The notes under the pieces: generated by a model
What the model was told of the DNA's origin: nothing
The model's database searches: none
Seen by the model: only the letters and a program-made list of their open reading frames with translations
DNA from: Betaproteobacteria bacterium
GTDB lineage: Bacteria > Pseudomonadota > Gammaproteobacteria > Burkholderiales > Eutrophovitaceae
Assembly (NCBI GenBank): GCA_020354125.1
Contig: CP070643.1
Coordinates: 1-64,000 of the forward strand
Reading direction: 5' to 3'
Length of the DNA: 64,000 nt
Program-made: the position numbers and the translations under genes
Part shown: in pieces, positions 9,760-18,754 of the stretch
Position numbering within the stretch: position 1 is the first letter of the stretch
Layout: each line of letters opens with the position of its first letter

Positions 9760-10863
9760 ATGAAACTGAATATTCTGACCGCCAGCGCCTTGATCGCGCT
9801 GGTGGCTCTGACCGGCTGCGCTTCGGACCAGCGCAAGGTCGATTACAAATCCGCTAAAAGCCTGCCACCACTGGAAATTCCTCCTGATCTGACGACGCCG
9901 GAGAACAGCAGTCGCTATGTGGTTTACGAGCGCGATGGAGCGACCTACTCGGATTACACCCGCGCTCGCGCGGCGGTGAGCGGTGCTGCTGAGCGCCAGG
10001 TACTCCCCGCGCAGGAGCGCATGCGGGTCGAGGGTGAAGGCAACTTTCGATGGCTTGTCGTAGATGCCGAACCGGAAGCCGTTTGGCCGACGTTGCGTGA
10101 ATTCTGGCAGGAAACAGGATTTCTGATCTCCCGGGAGTCGCCGGAAAGCGGTGTGATGGAAACCGACTGGGCGGAAAACCGCGCCATAGTGCCCAATTCG
10201 TGGTTCCGCAGGACGTTTGCTTTCATGGGTGCTGACAGGGCGTATTCCGCGTCTACCCGCGACAAATTCCATATGCGGGTCGAGCGTGGTGACGAACCGG
10301 GCACAAGCGAGATCTTTATCACCCACCACGGCGTGTACCAGAAGGTGACCCAGGACACCACCATAGCGCGCATTCAGTGGGAGGCGAGGCCACGCGATCC
10401 AAACCTTGAAGCCGAAATGCTCTATCTGCTGATGGCCAGACTCGGTGCTTCCGACACACAGATCCAGGAAGCCCAGAGCCAGCCGGCGCCGGCGCCGCGT
10501 GCCGAGTTGGCAAGCGGGCCAGACGATCTCGAGTATCTCGAGCTTCAGGACGAGTTTGACAGGGCATGGCGCCGCGTCGGTCTGGCGCTCGACTTCATCG
10601 GATTCACCGTCGAGGACCGCGACCGTTCGCAAGGCGTGTATTTCGTGCGCTACAACGACCCCGATGCCGACCCCGAGAAGAAGGGATTGGATAGGCTCGC
10701 CTTCTGGCGCGAGGCAGAGCGAACCGACCAGACGTTCCAGATTCAGGTAAGTAAGGGTGAGGATGCCGGCAGCGAAGTCCATGTCCTCGATGAAGGCGGT
10801 ACGGTGCTGGCGAACTCCACCTCAAGCCGTATCCTGGCGCTGTTGCGCGACGAACTCCGATAG
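9760..10863 (+). CDS. bamC: Outer membrane protein assembly factor BamC (NlpB)
   Basis: Lipoprotein of the BAM complex, which folds outer-membrane beta-barrels. The start at 9760 gives a signal peptide MKLNILTASALIALVALTGC with lipobox LTGC. The unstructured N-terminal lasso typical of BamC follows (YKSAKSLPPLEIPPDLTTP), then two helix-grip domains (about residues 100-220 and 260-365) separated by a Gln/Ala/Pro linker. The mature protein is about 350 residues, near the family norm. It sits downstream of dapA, as in Escherichia and Pseudomonas. Confidence 0.9.
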   Translation: MKLNILTASALIALVALTGCASDQRKVDYKSAKSLPPLEIPPDLTTPENSSRYVVYERDGATYSDYTRARAAVSGAAERQVLPAQERMRVEGEGNFRWLVVDAEPEAVWPTLREFWQETGFLISRESPESGVMETDWAENRAIVPNSWFRRTFAFMGADRAYSASTRDKFHMRVERGDEPGTSEIFITHHGVYQKVTQDTTIARIQWEARPRDPNLEAEMLYLLMARLGASDTQIQEAQSQPAPAPRAELASGPDDLEYLELQDEFDRAWRRVGLALDFIGFTVEDRDRSQGVYFVRYNDPDADPEKKGLDRLAFWREAERTDQTFQIQVSKGEDAGSEVHVLDEGGTVLANSTSSRILALLRDELR

Positions 10864-10899
10864 GAAATCCGGGCGAAGCGATGCCTGACGACTCTGCCA

Positions 10900-11673
10900 A
10901 TGTCAGGGCTGCGTTTCGCTAGCCTCGGCAGTGGCAGCGGCGGTAACGCCATGCTGATCTGCGCTGGCGACACGACTGTCATGCTTGATTGTGGCTTCAG
11001 CGTTGCCGAGACGAAGCGCCGGCTGGCACGCGTTGGAGTATGTCCTGAGCAGCTCGACGCCATCGTTGTCACCCACGAGCACGATGACCATATCGGCGGT
11101 GTTGCGCGTTTTGCCAGGCGCCACGACGTGCCGGTGTGGATGTCTCACGGAACCTGGCGTGGCTTTGAGGCCATGTTCGACGACGTGCGTCTCAATTTGG
11201 TGGAGGGCTACACAGCTTTTTCGGTCGGCGGTTTGCAAGTCGAACCATTTCCTGTTCCGCACGACGCACGTGAACCGGCGCAGTTCGTTTTCGGGGACGG
11301 CTCAGTTCACCTCGGGGTACTCACCGATACCGGCGAGAGCACGCCTCACATTGAAACCATGCTGAGCAGGTGTGACGGCCTGGTCATCGAGTGCAACCAT
11401 GACCTGGAAATGCTGGCGCGTTCCAACTATCCGCCCGCTTTGCGTGCGCGTATTTCCAGTCGCGTCGGTCACCTGGACAATACCGCCGCCGCGCAGTTGT
11501 TGTCGCGCGTTGCAGGCCCGGGGCTGCAACATGTGATTGCCGCACATCTGTCACAGCAGAACAATTGCGCTTCTCTTGCGCAGCGCGCACTTTCGCAAGC
11601 GCTCGGTTGCGATCCGCAGTGGATTGGTGTCGCGGATCAGGACAGCGGATTCGATTGGCGCGAGTTGCGCTAA
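10900..11673 (+). CDS. MBL-fold metallohydrolase (YycJ/WalJ-like)
   Basis: A 257-residue metallo-beta-lactamase-fold enzyme. The zinc motif THEHDDHIGG is at about residues 61-70, with further ligands in VPHDAREPAQF, LTDTGES and AAHLSQQNN. The N-terminal FASLGSGSGGNAMLI is characteristic of the YycJ group, thought to act on nucleic acid or phosphodiesters. It lies after bamC; in pseudomonads the same gene is followed by purC, which is absent here. The substrate is unknown. Confidence 0.85.
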   Translation: MSGLRFASLGSGSGGNAMLICAGDTTVMLDCGFSVAETKRRLARVGVCPEQLDAIVVTHEHDDHIGGVARFARRHDVPVWMSHGTWRGFEAMFDDVRLNLVEGYTAFSVGGLQVEPFPVPHDAREPAQFVFGDGSVHLGVLTDTGESTPHIETMLSRCDGLVIECNHDLEMLARSNYPPALRARISSRVGHLDNTAAAQLLSRVAGPGLQHVIAAHLSQQNNCASLAQRALSQALGCDPQWIGVADQDSGFDWRELR

Positions 11674-11757
11674 CGAAGTGAGCTGGCGCTCCAGGTAGTG
11701 AACGCGTCAATCAATCTTCTTCTCAGGTAATGACCGGTTCGGGTGATGGCTCTTGAA

Positions 11758-11775
11758 CTGCAGCGAATGCTGCAG
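11758..11775. terminator. Hairpin between convergent genes
   Basis: A perfect 7-bp stem with a GAAT loop (CTGCAGC-GAAT-GCTGCAG) lies in the 115-bp gap between the MBL gene and the convergent hypothetical gene. There is no T-run on either side, so intrinsic termination is uncertain. Confidence 0.35.
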
Positions 11776-11788
11776 TCCGTGTGACTAG

Positions 11789-12280
11789 CTACAGACCGAG
11801 TGTGTTGACCGTCACCGACGGCGTCGACATTTCCCAGATTTCCTCGAATCGCTCAGTCAGCGTGGCTGCCTCGATCGGGTCGTTCTTGGCAAACAGGCCG
11901 CGCAGGTCTTCGAAGTGAAAGCGCCGTACTGAATGAGTTTCGTCGGCCACTACGAACGGGTCATAGACGCCCTTGGCTTGCTGCTGGGTTTCGTGGATTG
12001 TTACGGCATGGCTGAACGCACGTAGCAGCTGCTTCATTCGCGGGCAGAAGCGATCGATGGTGGCTGAGTCATGGACCACGATCCGCACCCGGTTGCGCCG
12101 GCTCGCGAGCAGAAAGTGACGAAAAGCGTCGTGGCGCGCCGAGGCGTTGTAGCTGGTTCCGAGCTCTTGCTCGAAGACGCGCAACTCGTGTTTGGCGAGC
12201 GCGATCACCTCATCGACATACTCGTCGTATTGCCGCTTGCTGGTGAAGTTGGTTTTCTCTGGTAAAGGTTCGTCGCTCAA
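11789..12280 (-). CDS. Conserved hypothetical protein (RoxA-linked)
   Basis: A 163-residue soluble protein with no signal peptide or membrane segment. The middle (ARHDAFRHFLLASRRNRVRIVVHDS) and the end (RRFHFEDLRGLFAKNDPIEAATL) look like an alpha/beta fold with conserved His/Arg residues. From memory it resembles a domain of unknown function found next to acetyltransferase or RoxA genes; I cannot verify this. Its start overlaps the roxA stop by 4 bp, so the two are translationally coupled and probably work together or share expression. Confidence 0.7.
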   Translation of the reverse strand: MSDEPLPEKTNFTSKRQYDEYVDEVIALAKHELRVFEQELGTSYNASARHDAFRHFLLASRRNRVRIVVHDSATIDRFCPRMKQLLRAFSHAVTIHETQQQAKGVYDPFVVADETHSVRRFHFEDLRGLFAKNDPIEAATLTERFEEIWEMSTPSVTVNTLGL

Positions 12281-13410
12281 TTCGGGTCCCCGTTTCCAAG
12301 CCTGATATAGCCATTACCGTACCAGCCGTGAAGGGTTGGCAGAGCCCGACGGGCGCTGCGTGCCTGTTTCGCGGTAAGGCGGCGCCTGTTGGCGAGCAAG
12401 ATAACGGCCTGTTCAATGGCTGGCTCCATAACCACCGCTTCGCCGTTGATAAATGCCTGTTTGCCAAGGTAAAGCAGCGGCAAGGCCGGATGCACTTCAA
12501 TCCCCTCGGCTTGCGCACGGCGCGAAAACGCCCGGTAATCGAGGTCGGGCGGCCTGTCGAGCACGATATGTGGCTTTGGCTCGGAGAGGTAGCGGCCGAG
12601 AAACGTGGCTACATCGGTGCGACTCCAGCGGATGCGGGACATTGCGGCAGCGACCTGGTTGATCATGTCGTTGCCCAATCGCCCCGGATGGGGCGTGGGC
12701 TTCAGGCCAGGATCCCGATACTGACCGTCGATGTGGAGGTAGTCCTCCAGATGAGCCAGAAATTGTGTTTTGAGCTCCTCATAAGCCGGTGCGCGGAAAC
12801 CTATCGAGTAGGTCACGCAGCTGTCCAGAGCAGTACCGTTGTGTGCAAACCGCGGCGGCAGGTAGAGCATGTCGCCACGCCTGAGAACACACACACCGTC
12901 GGGATGGAAGCGCTGCAATATCTTTAGTTCGCTATCGGGCACGAGATCGAGGTTGCTCTGGGTGCCGACTTCCCATCGTCGCCGCCCGCGGCCCTGCAAC
13001 AGAAACACGTCGTAGGAATCAAAGTGAGGTCCGACGCCACCGCCCGGCGCGGCGTAACTGACCATGACGTCATCAAGCCGCGAATACGGCAAGAACGCGA
13101 AGCGATACAGAAGATCGCGTGCTTCGCGACAGACGTGGTTGACACCCTGGACAAGCAAAGTCCAGTTCTTCTCCGGCAGTTCGCGAAAAACCTTTGGAGA
13201 AAATGGCCCAAACAGGACTTGGTGCTTGCTATTGTCGGAGATGATAAGACGCGCTTCACATGCGTCGTTGCCAGAAAAAGCGATCAGCTTTCGCAGCGTC
13301 AGCGGATCCTGGAAGCCGGGAATTGCGCCGCGTATGAGCAATGGCCGTTTCTGCCAATGACGTTTGAGGAAAGCCGATGGCGTAAGGCCGCCCAGTAATG
13401 TGCGATCCAT
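12277..13410 (-). CDS. roxA: Ribosomal protein L16 arginine 3-hydroxylase (RoxA/YcfD)
   Basis: A JmjC-type Fe(II)/2-oxoglutarate oxygenase that hydroxylates an arginine of ribosomal protein L16. The 377 residues match the family. The N-terminal cupin has KRPLLIRGAIPGF, the iron ligands H-x-D in GPHFDSYD (about residues 127-134) and the distal His in PPRFAHNG (about 189). The C-terminal half holds the dimerisation and winged-helix parts. It starts close to a divergent peroxiredoxin gene and overlaps the next gene downstream by 4 bp. Confidence 0.88.
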   Translation of the reverse strand: MDRTLLGGLTPSAFLKRHWQKRPLLIRGAIPGFQDPLTLRKLIAFSGNDACEARLIISDNSKHQVLFGPFSPKVFRELPEKNWTLLVQGVNHVCREARDLLYRFAFLPYSRLDDVMVSYAAPGGGVGPHFDSYDVFLLQGRGRRRWEVGTQSNLDLVPDSELKILQRFHPDGVCVLRRGDMLYLPPRFAHNGTALDSCVTYSIGFRAPAYEELKTQFLAHLEDYLHIDGQYRDPGLKPTPHPGRLGNDMINQVAAAMSRIRWSRTDVATFLGRYLSEPKPHIVLDRPPDLDYRAFSRRAQAEGIEVHPALPLLYLGKQAFINGEAVVMEPAIEQAVILLANRRRLTAKQARSARRALPTLHGWYGNGYIRLGNGDPN

Positions 13411-13500
13411 GTTGTTAGATTATAGTTTGAGTGACAGTGCGCCGGCTGGCGCAGGAAATGTCAGTTAGAATCAAAACAGAATTGCGTCGGAGTTGTTGCC

Positions 13501-13968
13501 ATGCTCAAGGTAGGTCAAGCAGCACCTGTTTTCGAGATTCCTGATGCGGACATGAACATGGTCCGGCTGTCGGATTTCCGTGGCAACAATAACGTCGTTG
13601 TCTATTTCTACCCGAAGGACGATACGCCCGGGTGTACCACGGAAGCAATCGAGTTCAGCGACATGCAGGACGCGTTCGCCGGTGTTGATACCGTTGTGCT
13701 TGGTATCAGTCGCGACGACGTGCTGACCCACTCCGCCTTCCGCGACAAGCACGGGCTCAGCGTATCTTTGCTTGCTGATACTGATGGTGAGGTCTGTGAG
13801 GCATACGGGGTGATGATCGATCGGGAATTGGAAGGTGTCGGCATACGGCGCGTGCTGATACGCTCGACCTTCATCATCGACAAGGATGGTGTGTTGCGCG
13901 ACGCTTTTTATGGGGTCAACCCGCGCGGACACGCCCGGGAAATACTCGACAAGGTTAAGGGGCTCTAA
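13501..13968 (+). CDS. bcp: Peroxiredoxin, BCP/PrxQ type, lacking the usual resolving Cys
   Basis: A thiol peroxidase of 155 residues that reduces hydroperoxides. The peroxidatic cysteine lies in YPKDDTPGCTTEAIEF, about residue 45, with the conserved P-x3-T/S-x2-C context, and the distal arginine in RSTFIID. Classical PrxQ has a second cysteine five residues after the first; here that position is Ile. The only other Cys is in DGEVCEAYG near residue 100, which could be an alternative resolving residue, or the enzyme may work by a one-Cys mechanism (inference). slyD follows 5 bp downstream. Confidence 0.9.
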   Translation: MLKVGQAAPVFEIPDADMNMVRLSDFRGNNNVVVYFYPKDDTPGCTTEAIEFSDMQDAFAGVDTVVLGISRDDVLTHSAFRDKHGLSVSLLADTDGEVCEAYGVMIDRELEGVGIRRVLIRSTFIIDKDGVLRDAFYGVNPRGHAREILDKVKGL

Positions 13969-13973
13969 GTGCC

Positions 13974-14453
13974 ATGCAGATTTCGCGAGATACGGTGGTA
14001 TCGATCAATTACGAACTGTCGGATTCGTCGGGCAAGCTCATTGAGAAGACGTCTTCGCCGATAAGCTACCTTCACGGCGGCTATCGGGGAATTTTTCCGG
14101 TGGTCGAGAGTGCTCTCGACGGCAAGCAGGTGGGAGATGGCTGTGAAGTCTTGATGGAACCGGAGGACGCGTTCGGAGACTATGACGAGCAGCTGGTGCG
14201 TGTTGAGCCGCGTGAGCGTTTCCCGGAGAACGTGTCGGTCGGAATGCAGTTCGAAGGGGCGCCCGAAGGTTCGGAGCAGTACATCATTTATACCGTGACA
14301 GACATCGCCGATGATCGTGTCGTCGTCGACGGCAATCACCCATTGGCGGGCAAGTCACTGGTATTCAGTTGTAAAGTCACTGAAGTGCGTCAGGCAACCG
14401 GCGAGGAGTTGGCGCATGGTCATGTGCACGGGCCAGGCGGCCACCACCACTAA
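13974..14453 (+). CDS. slyD: FKBP-type peptidyl-prolyl isomerase, SlyD-like
   Basis: A 159-residue cytoplasmic prolyl isomerase/chaperone. An FKBP core (DTVVSINYELSDSSGKLIEKT, FPVVESALDGKQVGD) is interrupted by the insert-in-flap domain (about residues 70-120, MEPEDAFGDYDEQLV through IIYTVTDIADDRVVVDGNHPLAGKSL). It ends in a short His-rich tail (HGHVHGPGGHHH), a likely nickel or metal site as in SlyD. The gene lies 5 bp after the peroxiredoxin gene, suggesting one stress-related transcript. Confidence 0.92.
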   Translation: MQISRDTVVSINYELSDSSGKLIEKTSSPISYLHGGYRGIFPVVESALDGKQVGDGCEVLMEPEDAFGDYDEQLVRVEPRERFPENVSVGMQFEGAPEGSEQYIIYTVTDIADDRVVVDGNHPLAGKSLVFSCKVTEVRQATGEELAHGHVHGPGGHHH

Positions 14454-14534
14454 CGCCCGTCGTTCGAAGCGGGTAGGCCAGAAGGAAGCGGACACGCGAC
14501 ACTGCAATCGGGCCGTGCAGTAGCTGATTTCGGC

Positions 14535-14794
14535 GCAGGCTGTTGAAAAGCGTCGCGAGCGGCCTTCAGCCGGGTGCGCACTCGTTTTGATAGAAGCAGT
14601 GCGCAGCAACCGGAGTGTACATAGGAAGTACATGAGGGCGAGAGCGGGATGTGGCGCGGCACCGCCGTGCCCGCTCGCAGCGCCCGGCGACTATGATCGC
14701 CGGGCCGGACCGCCAAAGGCGGACGAGCAACGGTTCAAATCAATACTGGCGCAAGCCCGGATCAAGGTCGCGCAGTAGTTTTTCAACAGCCTGC
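14535..14794. mobile_element. Candidate MITE-like repeat with 15-bp terminal inverted repeats
   Basis: GCAGGCTGTTGAAAA at 14535-14549 is repeated in perfect inverse orientation (TTTTCAACAGCCTGC) at 14780-14794, bounding 260 bp without a plausible gene. The interior contains short palindromic pieces (for example TGTACATAGGAAGTACA near 14617). No clear target-site duplication flanks it. It fills nearly the whole gap between slyD and the ABC permease gene. A non-autonomous mobile element or an intergenic repeat family is the best reading; genome-wide copies would decide. Confidence 0.55.
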
Positions 14795-14801
14795 CAGATC
14801 G

Positions 14802-15602
14802 TTATCGTTTCGGGCCGGTCAGCCGATGAATCATCGGCTCATAGGCCGTCTCTCTCGAAAAGCGCCAGCTGGAAATCGCGATTGCCAGCAGTGTGAAGCT
14901 GATCAATACCGAGATGTCGGTCAAGCGGCTGAAATCGGCGGCCATTGTGGTTGAACCCAGCATGGCATGCTTGAGCAGGTCGACGCCATAGGTATAGGGA
15001 TTGATGGTGGCGATCCACCTGAGGATTTCGGGAAGGTTCTGTACCGGATAGAGCGAGCCGCTGAGAAAGAAAACCGGAAAGATCACGAAATTCATGATGG
15101 CCGCAAAGTTGTCGAGCGTGCGCGTGAACGAAGCGGTCAGCATGCCGATACCGGCGCAGGCAAGCGAGGTAATGAGCAAAGCCAAGGCGAGGAGGGCGAA
15201 GTCTGTCTCAGCGCTGATAAATCCGAGCAGCGCTAACAGCACGATCAGCAGTAATGCCTGAAGTATTGCCGCCAGCGCTGCCGAGAGCACTTTGGCAATT
15301 ACGATCCAGAAGTGTGGCAGCGGCGCGATGATCATCATGCGCATGACACCCGATTCTTTGTCATAGACTGTTGTCAGTGCCGCCAGCATGGCGCCGAACA
15401 GCATGGTCATGCCAATCACGCCGGGAATCAGGAATGACTGATATGGAATACCACGCGACTCGCCAATCACGGTGCCGAATCCGGTGCCAATGACGAGCAG
15501 CCAGATCAGCGGGCGCACCATCGCCGACACCAAACGCGTCTTCTGGCGCAGCATCCGCACCACCTCTCGCTCCAGCACGGCGTAAATCGGTCTGGCGATC
15601 AT
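14802..15602 (-). CDS. ABC-2 type transporter permease, PQQ-operon linked
   Basis: A 266-residue integral membrane protein with about six transmembrane segments (for example LIWLLVIGTGFGTVIG and LLLIVLLALLGFI) and the ABC-2 signature region (PFGAMLAAL-like stretch, MIIAPLPHFW). It pairs with the ATPase encoded just upstream; their coding regions overlap by 4 bp. Related exporters occur next to PQQ-dependent alcohol dehydrogenase genes in pseudomonads, where export of substrate or product has been proposed. The substrate here is unknown. Confidence 0.88.
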   Translation of the reverse strand: MIARPIYAVLEREVVRMLRQKTRLVSAMVRPLIWLLVIGTGFGTVIGESRGIPYQSFLIPGVIGMTMLFGAMLAALTTVYDKESGVMRMMIIAPLPHFWIVIAKVLSAALAAILQALLLIVLLALLGFISAETDFALLALALLITSLACAGIGMLTASFTRTLDNFAAIMNFVIFPVFFLSGSLYPVQNLPEILRWIATINPYTYGVDLLKHAMLGSTTMAADFSRLTDISVLISFTLLAIAISSWRFSRETAYEPMIHRLTGPKR

Positions 15603-16552
15603 GCCCGGAGCTCCTTACCCGCCGAAATCCACATAAACACGTCGTTGAGGTTGGGACGGCGTACCCGCCACGCCGTCGCGAGTTCGGCGGTATCGGTCTG
15701 CAGTTGCGCGAGTTCAGACAGGTCTTCTTCACCGTGCCTGAAGAATGCGGTATCACCATCAATCAGACAGTCTCCGAGTTTTGGTGCCAACCGTGCCTTC
15801 AAAGTGTCGAGGTCATCGGCTTCGACTTCCAGAATGTGTCGACCAAGCTTGTCCACCAGCGCCGCCGGTTCGCCTTCGTCAACCAGCTTGCCTTTGCGAA
15901 TAAAGCATACGCGATCACACGGAGACGCTTCCTCCAGATAATGCGTGGTGAGCAGGACGGTCATGCCGGTTCTGGCACGCAGCCGCTCGATGAAACGCCA
16001 GATTCGCCGACGGTTGGGCAAATCCAGACCGATGGTCGGCTCGTCAAGGAACAGAACACGTGGTTCGTGCAACACGCCGCGCACAATGTCCAGCGCGCGA
16101 CGCATGCCGCCCGACAAGGTCACGACCGGTTTGTCACGCCGGTCGGTCATATCGAACAACTCCAGCAGTTCCGCTGAGCGCCGTTCGCTGACAGCTGCTG
16201 GCAGGTTATACAGCCACCCGGCAAAACGGAGGTTCTCTCGCACGGTCAGGGTCCGATCGAGCGCTGACTCCTGGAAAACCAGACCGATCTGACGTCGTGC
16301 CAGCACCGGGTGTTGTGAAACATCGATGTCGCCAATGCGAACGCGACCGGTGCTGGGCCGAACCAGGGTGGCCAGCATATGTATAGTCGTTGTCTTGCCG
16401 GAGCCGTTCGGGCCAAGCAAGCCGAAGAACTGGCCGGCAGGAATCTCCAGGTCGAGGCCGTCGACGGCGGTCAGCGCGCCGTAGCGCTTAACGAGGCCGG
16501 CCGCGGAAATCGCGGCCGGGGTAGTGGTCTGGTCGATCGCAGGCGCGATCAT
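15599..16552 (-). CDS. ABC transporter ATPase, PQQ-operon linked
   Basis: A 317-residue ABC ATPase. Walker A is LLGPNGSGKTTT (about residues 45-56), the signature is VTLSGGMRRALD, Walker B is VLFLDEPTIGLD and the H-loop is TTHYLEEA. A C-terminal extension of about 80 residues resembles the drug/NatA-type regulatory tail. Its start overlaps the pqqE stop by 4 bp, so it is translated as part of the pqq operon, and it forms a transporter with the following permease. Confidence 0.92.
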   Translation of the reverse strand: MIAPAIDQTTTPAAISAAGLVKRYGALTAVDGLDLEIPAGQFFGLLGPNGSGKTTTIHMLATLVRPSTGRVRIGDIDVSQHPVLARRQIGLVFQESALDRTLTVRENLRFAGWLYNLPAAVSERRSAELLELFDMTDRRDKPVVTLSGGMRRALDIVRGVLHEPRVLFLDEPTIGLDLPNRRRIWRFIERLRARTGMTVLLTTHYLEEASPCDRVCFIRKGKLVDEGEPAALVDKLGRHILEVEADDLDTLKARLAPKLGDCLIDGDTAFFRHGEEDLSELAQLQTDTAELATAWRVRRPNLNDVFMWISAGKELRA

Positions 16553-17730
16553 GTAACGGGCGTCGTGTCGTCCCGATGCGCCGCTTCCCGCTCAGCGAGC
16601 TTGCGCGAATTTTTGTCGTCACGGAACAGAATGATCGGCTTGATCTCCGCCGCCGGCGGCTGAGGCTGCTGTGCCAGCTCGACCTGTTCCGTAATGAGGT
16701 GGTGATGCGGTGATTTGTCGCACACCGGATCGGCGTTGGCTGCATCGCCGGTCAGCATATAGGCCTGACAGCGGCAACCGCCGAGATCATTCTCTTTTTC
16801 CGGACAGCTTCTGCACGGTTCTTTCATCCAGCTGTCACCGCGATAGGCAGCGAAGCCCGGCGACTCCTGCCAGATCCAGCGCACATCGTGATCGCGCACG
16901 TTTGGAAATTCGAGTCCCGGCAGCATCCTTGCCTCATGGCAGGGCAGTGCCAGTCCATCTGCCGCTACGTTCAGAAACACAACGCCCCAACCGTTCATGC
17001 ACTTCTTGGGACGCGTCGAGTAGTAGTCCGGTACGACGAAGTAGATCTTCATCTTGTTACCAACGCGGTCCCTGAACCGATTGGTGACCTCCTCGGCGTG
17101 CTCCAGTTGCTTGCGGCTCGGCATCAGGTACTTGCGGTTTTCCATCGCCCACGCGTAGTACTGGCTGTTGGCAAGTTCAACGTGTTCCGCCCCCATCGCT
17201 TCGGCCATTTCCAGAATCTGCTGAATGTGGTCGATGTTGAGCCGGTGCAGCACGACGTTGAGCACCATCGGGTACTCATATTCCTTGATCAGCTTGGCAA
17301 CTTTCGACTTCAGATCGAAAGTGCGCGTGCTCGACAGAAAATCGTTCAGTTCCTTCGTCGAGTCCTGAAAGGACAGCTGGATTTGGCCAAGCCCACCTTC
17401 CTTGAACGCTGAAATTCGCTTTTCGGTGAGACCAATGCCGGACGTGATGAGGTTGACGTAGTAGCCCATGTCGCTGGCTTCAGCGACCATGACTTCGACG
17501 TCGTCGCGCATCAGCGGTTCGCCGCCTGAAATACCGAGTTGCACCGCGCCAAGGTCACGTGCTTCGCGAAACGTCTTGAGCCACTCCTCGGTTGTCAACT
17601 CAGGGCCAAAGGTGGCGTAGTCGACAGGGTTATAGCAGAACACGCAGTGCAACGGGCACTTATACGTAATCTCTGCATTGACCCAAAGCGGGCCGGTCAC
17701 TTTGTTACTGTCGGATCCAGCCTTTTGCAT
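16549..17730 (-). CDS. pqqE: PQQ biosynthesis radical SAM enzyme PqqE
   Basis: Forms the first carbon-carbon crosslink between Glu and Tyr of the PqqA peptide, working with PqqD. The radical-SAM motif CPLHCVFC is at about residues 25-32, then GISGGEP. The C-terminal SPASM domain has the auxiliary-cluster cysteines (KKCMNGWG, LPCHEA, EPCRSCPEKENDLGGCRCQAY). Length 393 is normal, with a short extra tail. It overlaps pqqD by 26 bp and the ABC ATPase gene by 4 bp. Confidence 0.97.
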   Translation of the reverse strand: MQKAGSDSNKVTGPLWVNAEITYKCPLHCVFCYNPVDYATFGPELTTEEWLKTFREARDLGAVQLGISGGEPLMRDDVEVMVAEASDMGYYVNLITSGIGLTEKRISAFKEGGLGQIQLSFQDSTKELNDFLSSTRTFDLKSKVAKLIKEYEYPMVLNVVLHRLNIDHIQQILEMAEAMGAEHVELANSQYYAWAMENRKYLMPSRKQLEHAEEVTNRFRDRVGNKMKIYFVVPDYYSTRPKKCMNGWGVVFLNVAADGLALPCHEARMLPGLEFPNVRDHDVRWIWQESPGFAAYRGDSWMKEPCRSCPEKENDLGGCRCQAYMLTGDAANADPVCDKSPHHHLITEQVELAQQPQPPAAEIKPIILFRDDKNSRKLAEREAAHRDDTTPVT

Positions 17731-17992
17731 ATGCGTGCTCCAGAAAATCGATTACGTCCTGACGCAAATCCACGCCGGGAAAGGTGGCCTCGAGGTCGGC
17801 AATGATCTGCGAGACCGTTTTGTTGCCATCAACGCGCTTCATTATCTCGCCCGCGCTGCCCTCCAGCTTTACAAGTCCTTCCGGATAGAGCAGCACGTAA
17901 CTGTCTTGCGCCGGCTCAAACTGAAAACGAAACTGCGCCTCCAATGAGACCGCGGCATCTTCCGAAAGTTTGCTTCCGGATGACTCACTCAT
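17705..17992 (-). CDS. pqqD: PqqA-binding chaperone PqqD
   Basis: A 95-residue RiPP recognition protein that binds the PqqA peptide and presents it to PqqE. It shows the typical PqqD order: [19 protein letters not shown], then [23 protein letters not shown], then the C-terminal helix [15 protein letters not shown]. It overlaps pqqC by 8 bp and pqqE by 26 bp, indicating tight translational coupling. One PqqD presumably serves the peptides from all three pqqA genes, which are identical. Confidence 0.95.
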   Translation of the reverse strand: MSESSGSKLSEDAAVSLEAQFRFQFEPAQDSYVLLYPEGLVKLEGSAGEIMKRVDGNKTVSQIIADLEATFPGVDLRQDVIDFLEHAYAKGWIRQ

Positions 17993-18728
17993 CAGCCATC
18001 CTCTCTATTGCGCCGGTACGCTGCTCACCGATGCCGTATGTCACCTGCATGGCATCGAGCATAGTCCACAGCACATCGAGTTTGAACTGCAGAATCCCCA
18101 ATGCGCGTTCCTGCTCTTCGCGCGTGCGGAAATGATCGAGTGTGACGCGCAGTCCATGCTCGACGTCGCGACGCGCTTCAGACAGGCGCTTGCGGAAATA
18201 GGCATAGCCTTGCGGCTCAATCCATGGGTAGTGATCCGGCCAGGTGTCGAGGCGCTTCTGGTGAATGGTTGGCGCGAACAGTTCGGTTAGCGATGAACAC
18301 ACCGCTTCTTGCCAGGGCGCACGACGGGCGAAGTTGACGTAGGCATCGACGGCAAAGCGAACGCCCGGCAATACGTGTTCGAGCGAAATCACTTCGTCGC
18401 GCTTCAGACCCACCGCATCGGCCAGCGCCAGCCATGCTTCGATGCCGCCTTCTTCGCCTTCGTTACCGTCGTGGTCGATTATGCGCTGTATCCACAGACG
18501 ACGATGGTCGCGATCGGGCATGTTGGCCATGATCGCGCTGTCCTTGATCGGGATCATAATCTGGTAATAGAAGCGATTGGCGACCCACCCGCGCACCTGC
18601 TCCGGCGTGCATCCGCCGCCGTTCATGGCAATGTGAAACGGGTGATAGATGTGATAGCGCTTGTCTTTGGCTCGCAGCTTCTGTTCGAATTCTTCCTTGC
18701 TCCAGGGAAGGTTTTCAGCGGCACCCAT
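17985..18728 (-). CDS. pqqC: Pyrroloquinoline-quinone synthase PqqC
   Basis: Cofactor-free oxidase that performs the final ring closure and eight-electron oxidation to PQQ. The 247-residue all-helical protein has the family stretches [33 protein letters not shown] (in part), RIIDHDG and [16 protein letters not shown]. The active-site His/Tyr/Arg-rich helices are intact. It is 26 bp from pqqB and overlaps pqqD. Confidence 0.96.
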   Translation of the reverse strand: MGAAENLPWSKEEFEQKLRAKDKRYHIYHPFHIAMNGGGCTPEQVRGWVANRFYYQIMIPIKDSAIMANMPDRDHRRLWIQRIIDHDGNEGEEGGIEAWLALADAVGLKRDEVISLEHVLPGVRFAVDAYVNFARRAPWQEAVCSSLTELFAPTIHQKRLDTWPDHYPWIEPQGYAYFRKRLSEARRDVEHGLRVTLDHFRTREEQERALGILQFKLDVLWTMLDAMQVTYGIGEQRTGAIERMADE

Positions 18729-18754
18729 AACGGATCTCCTTGCGTCCTCGTGTT

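Noticed and set aside
9754-10782. Long open frame (342 codons) antisense to bamC
   Set aside because: Antisense shadow of a confident gene, with no recognisable motif.
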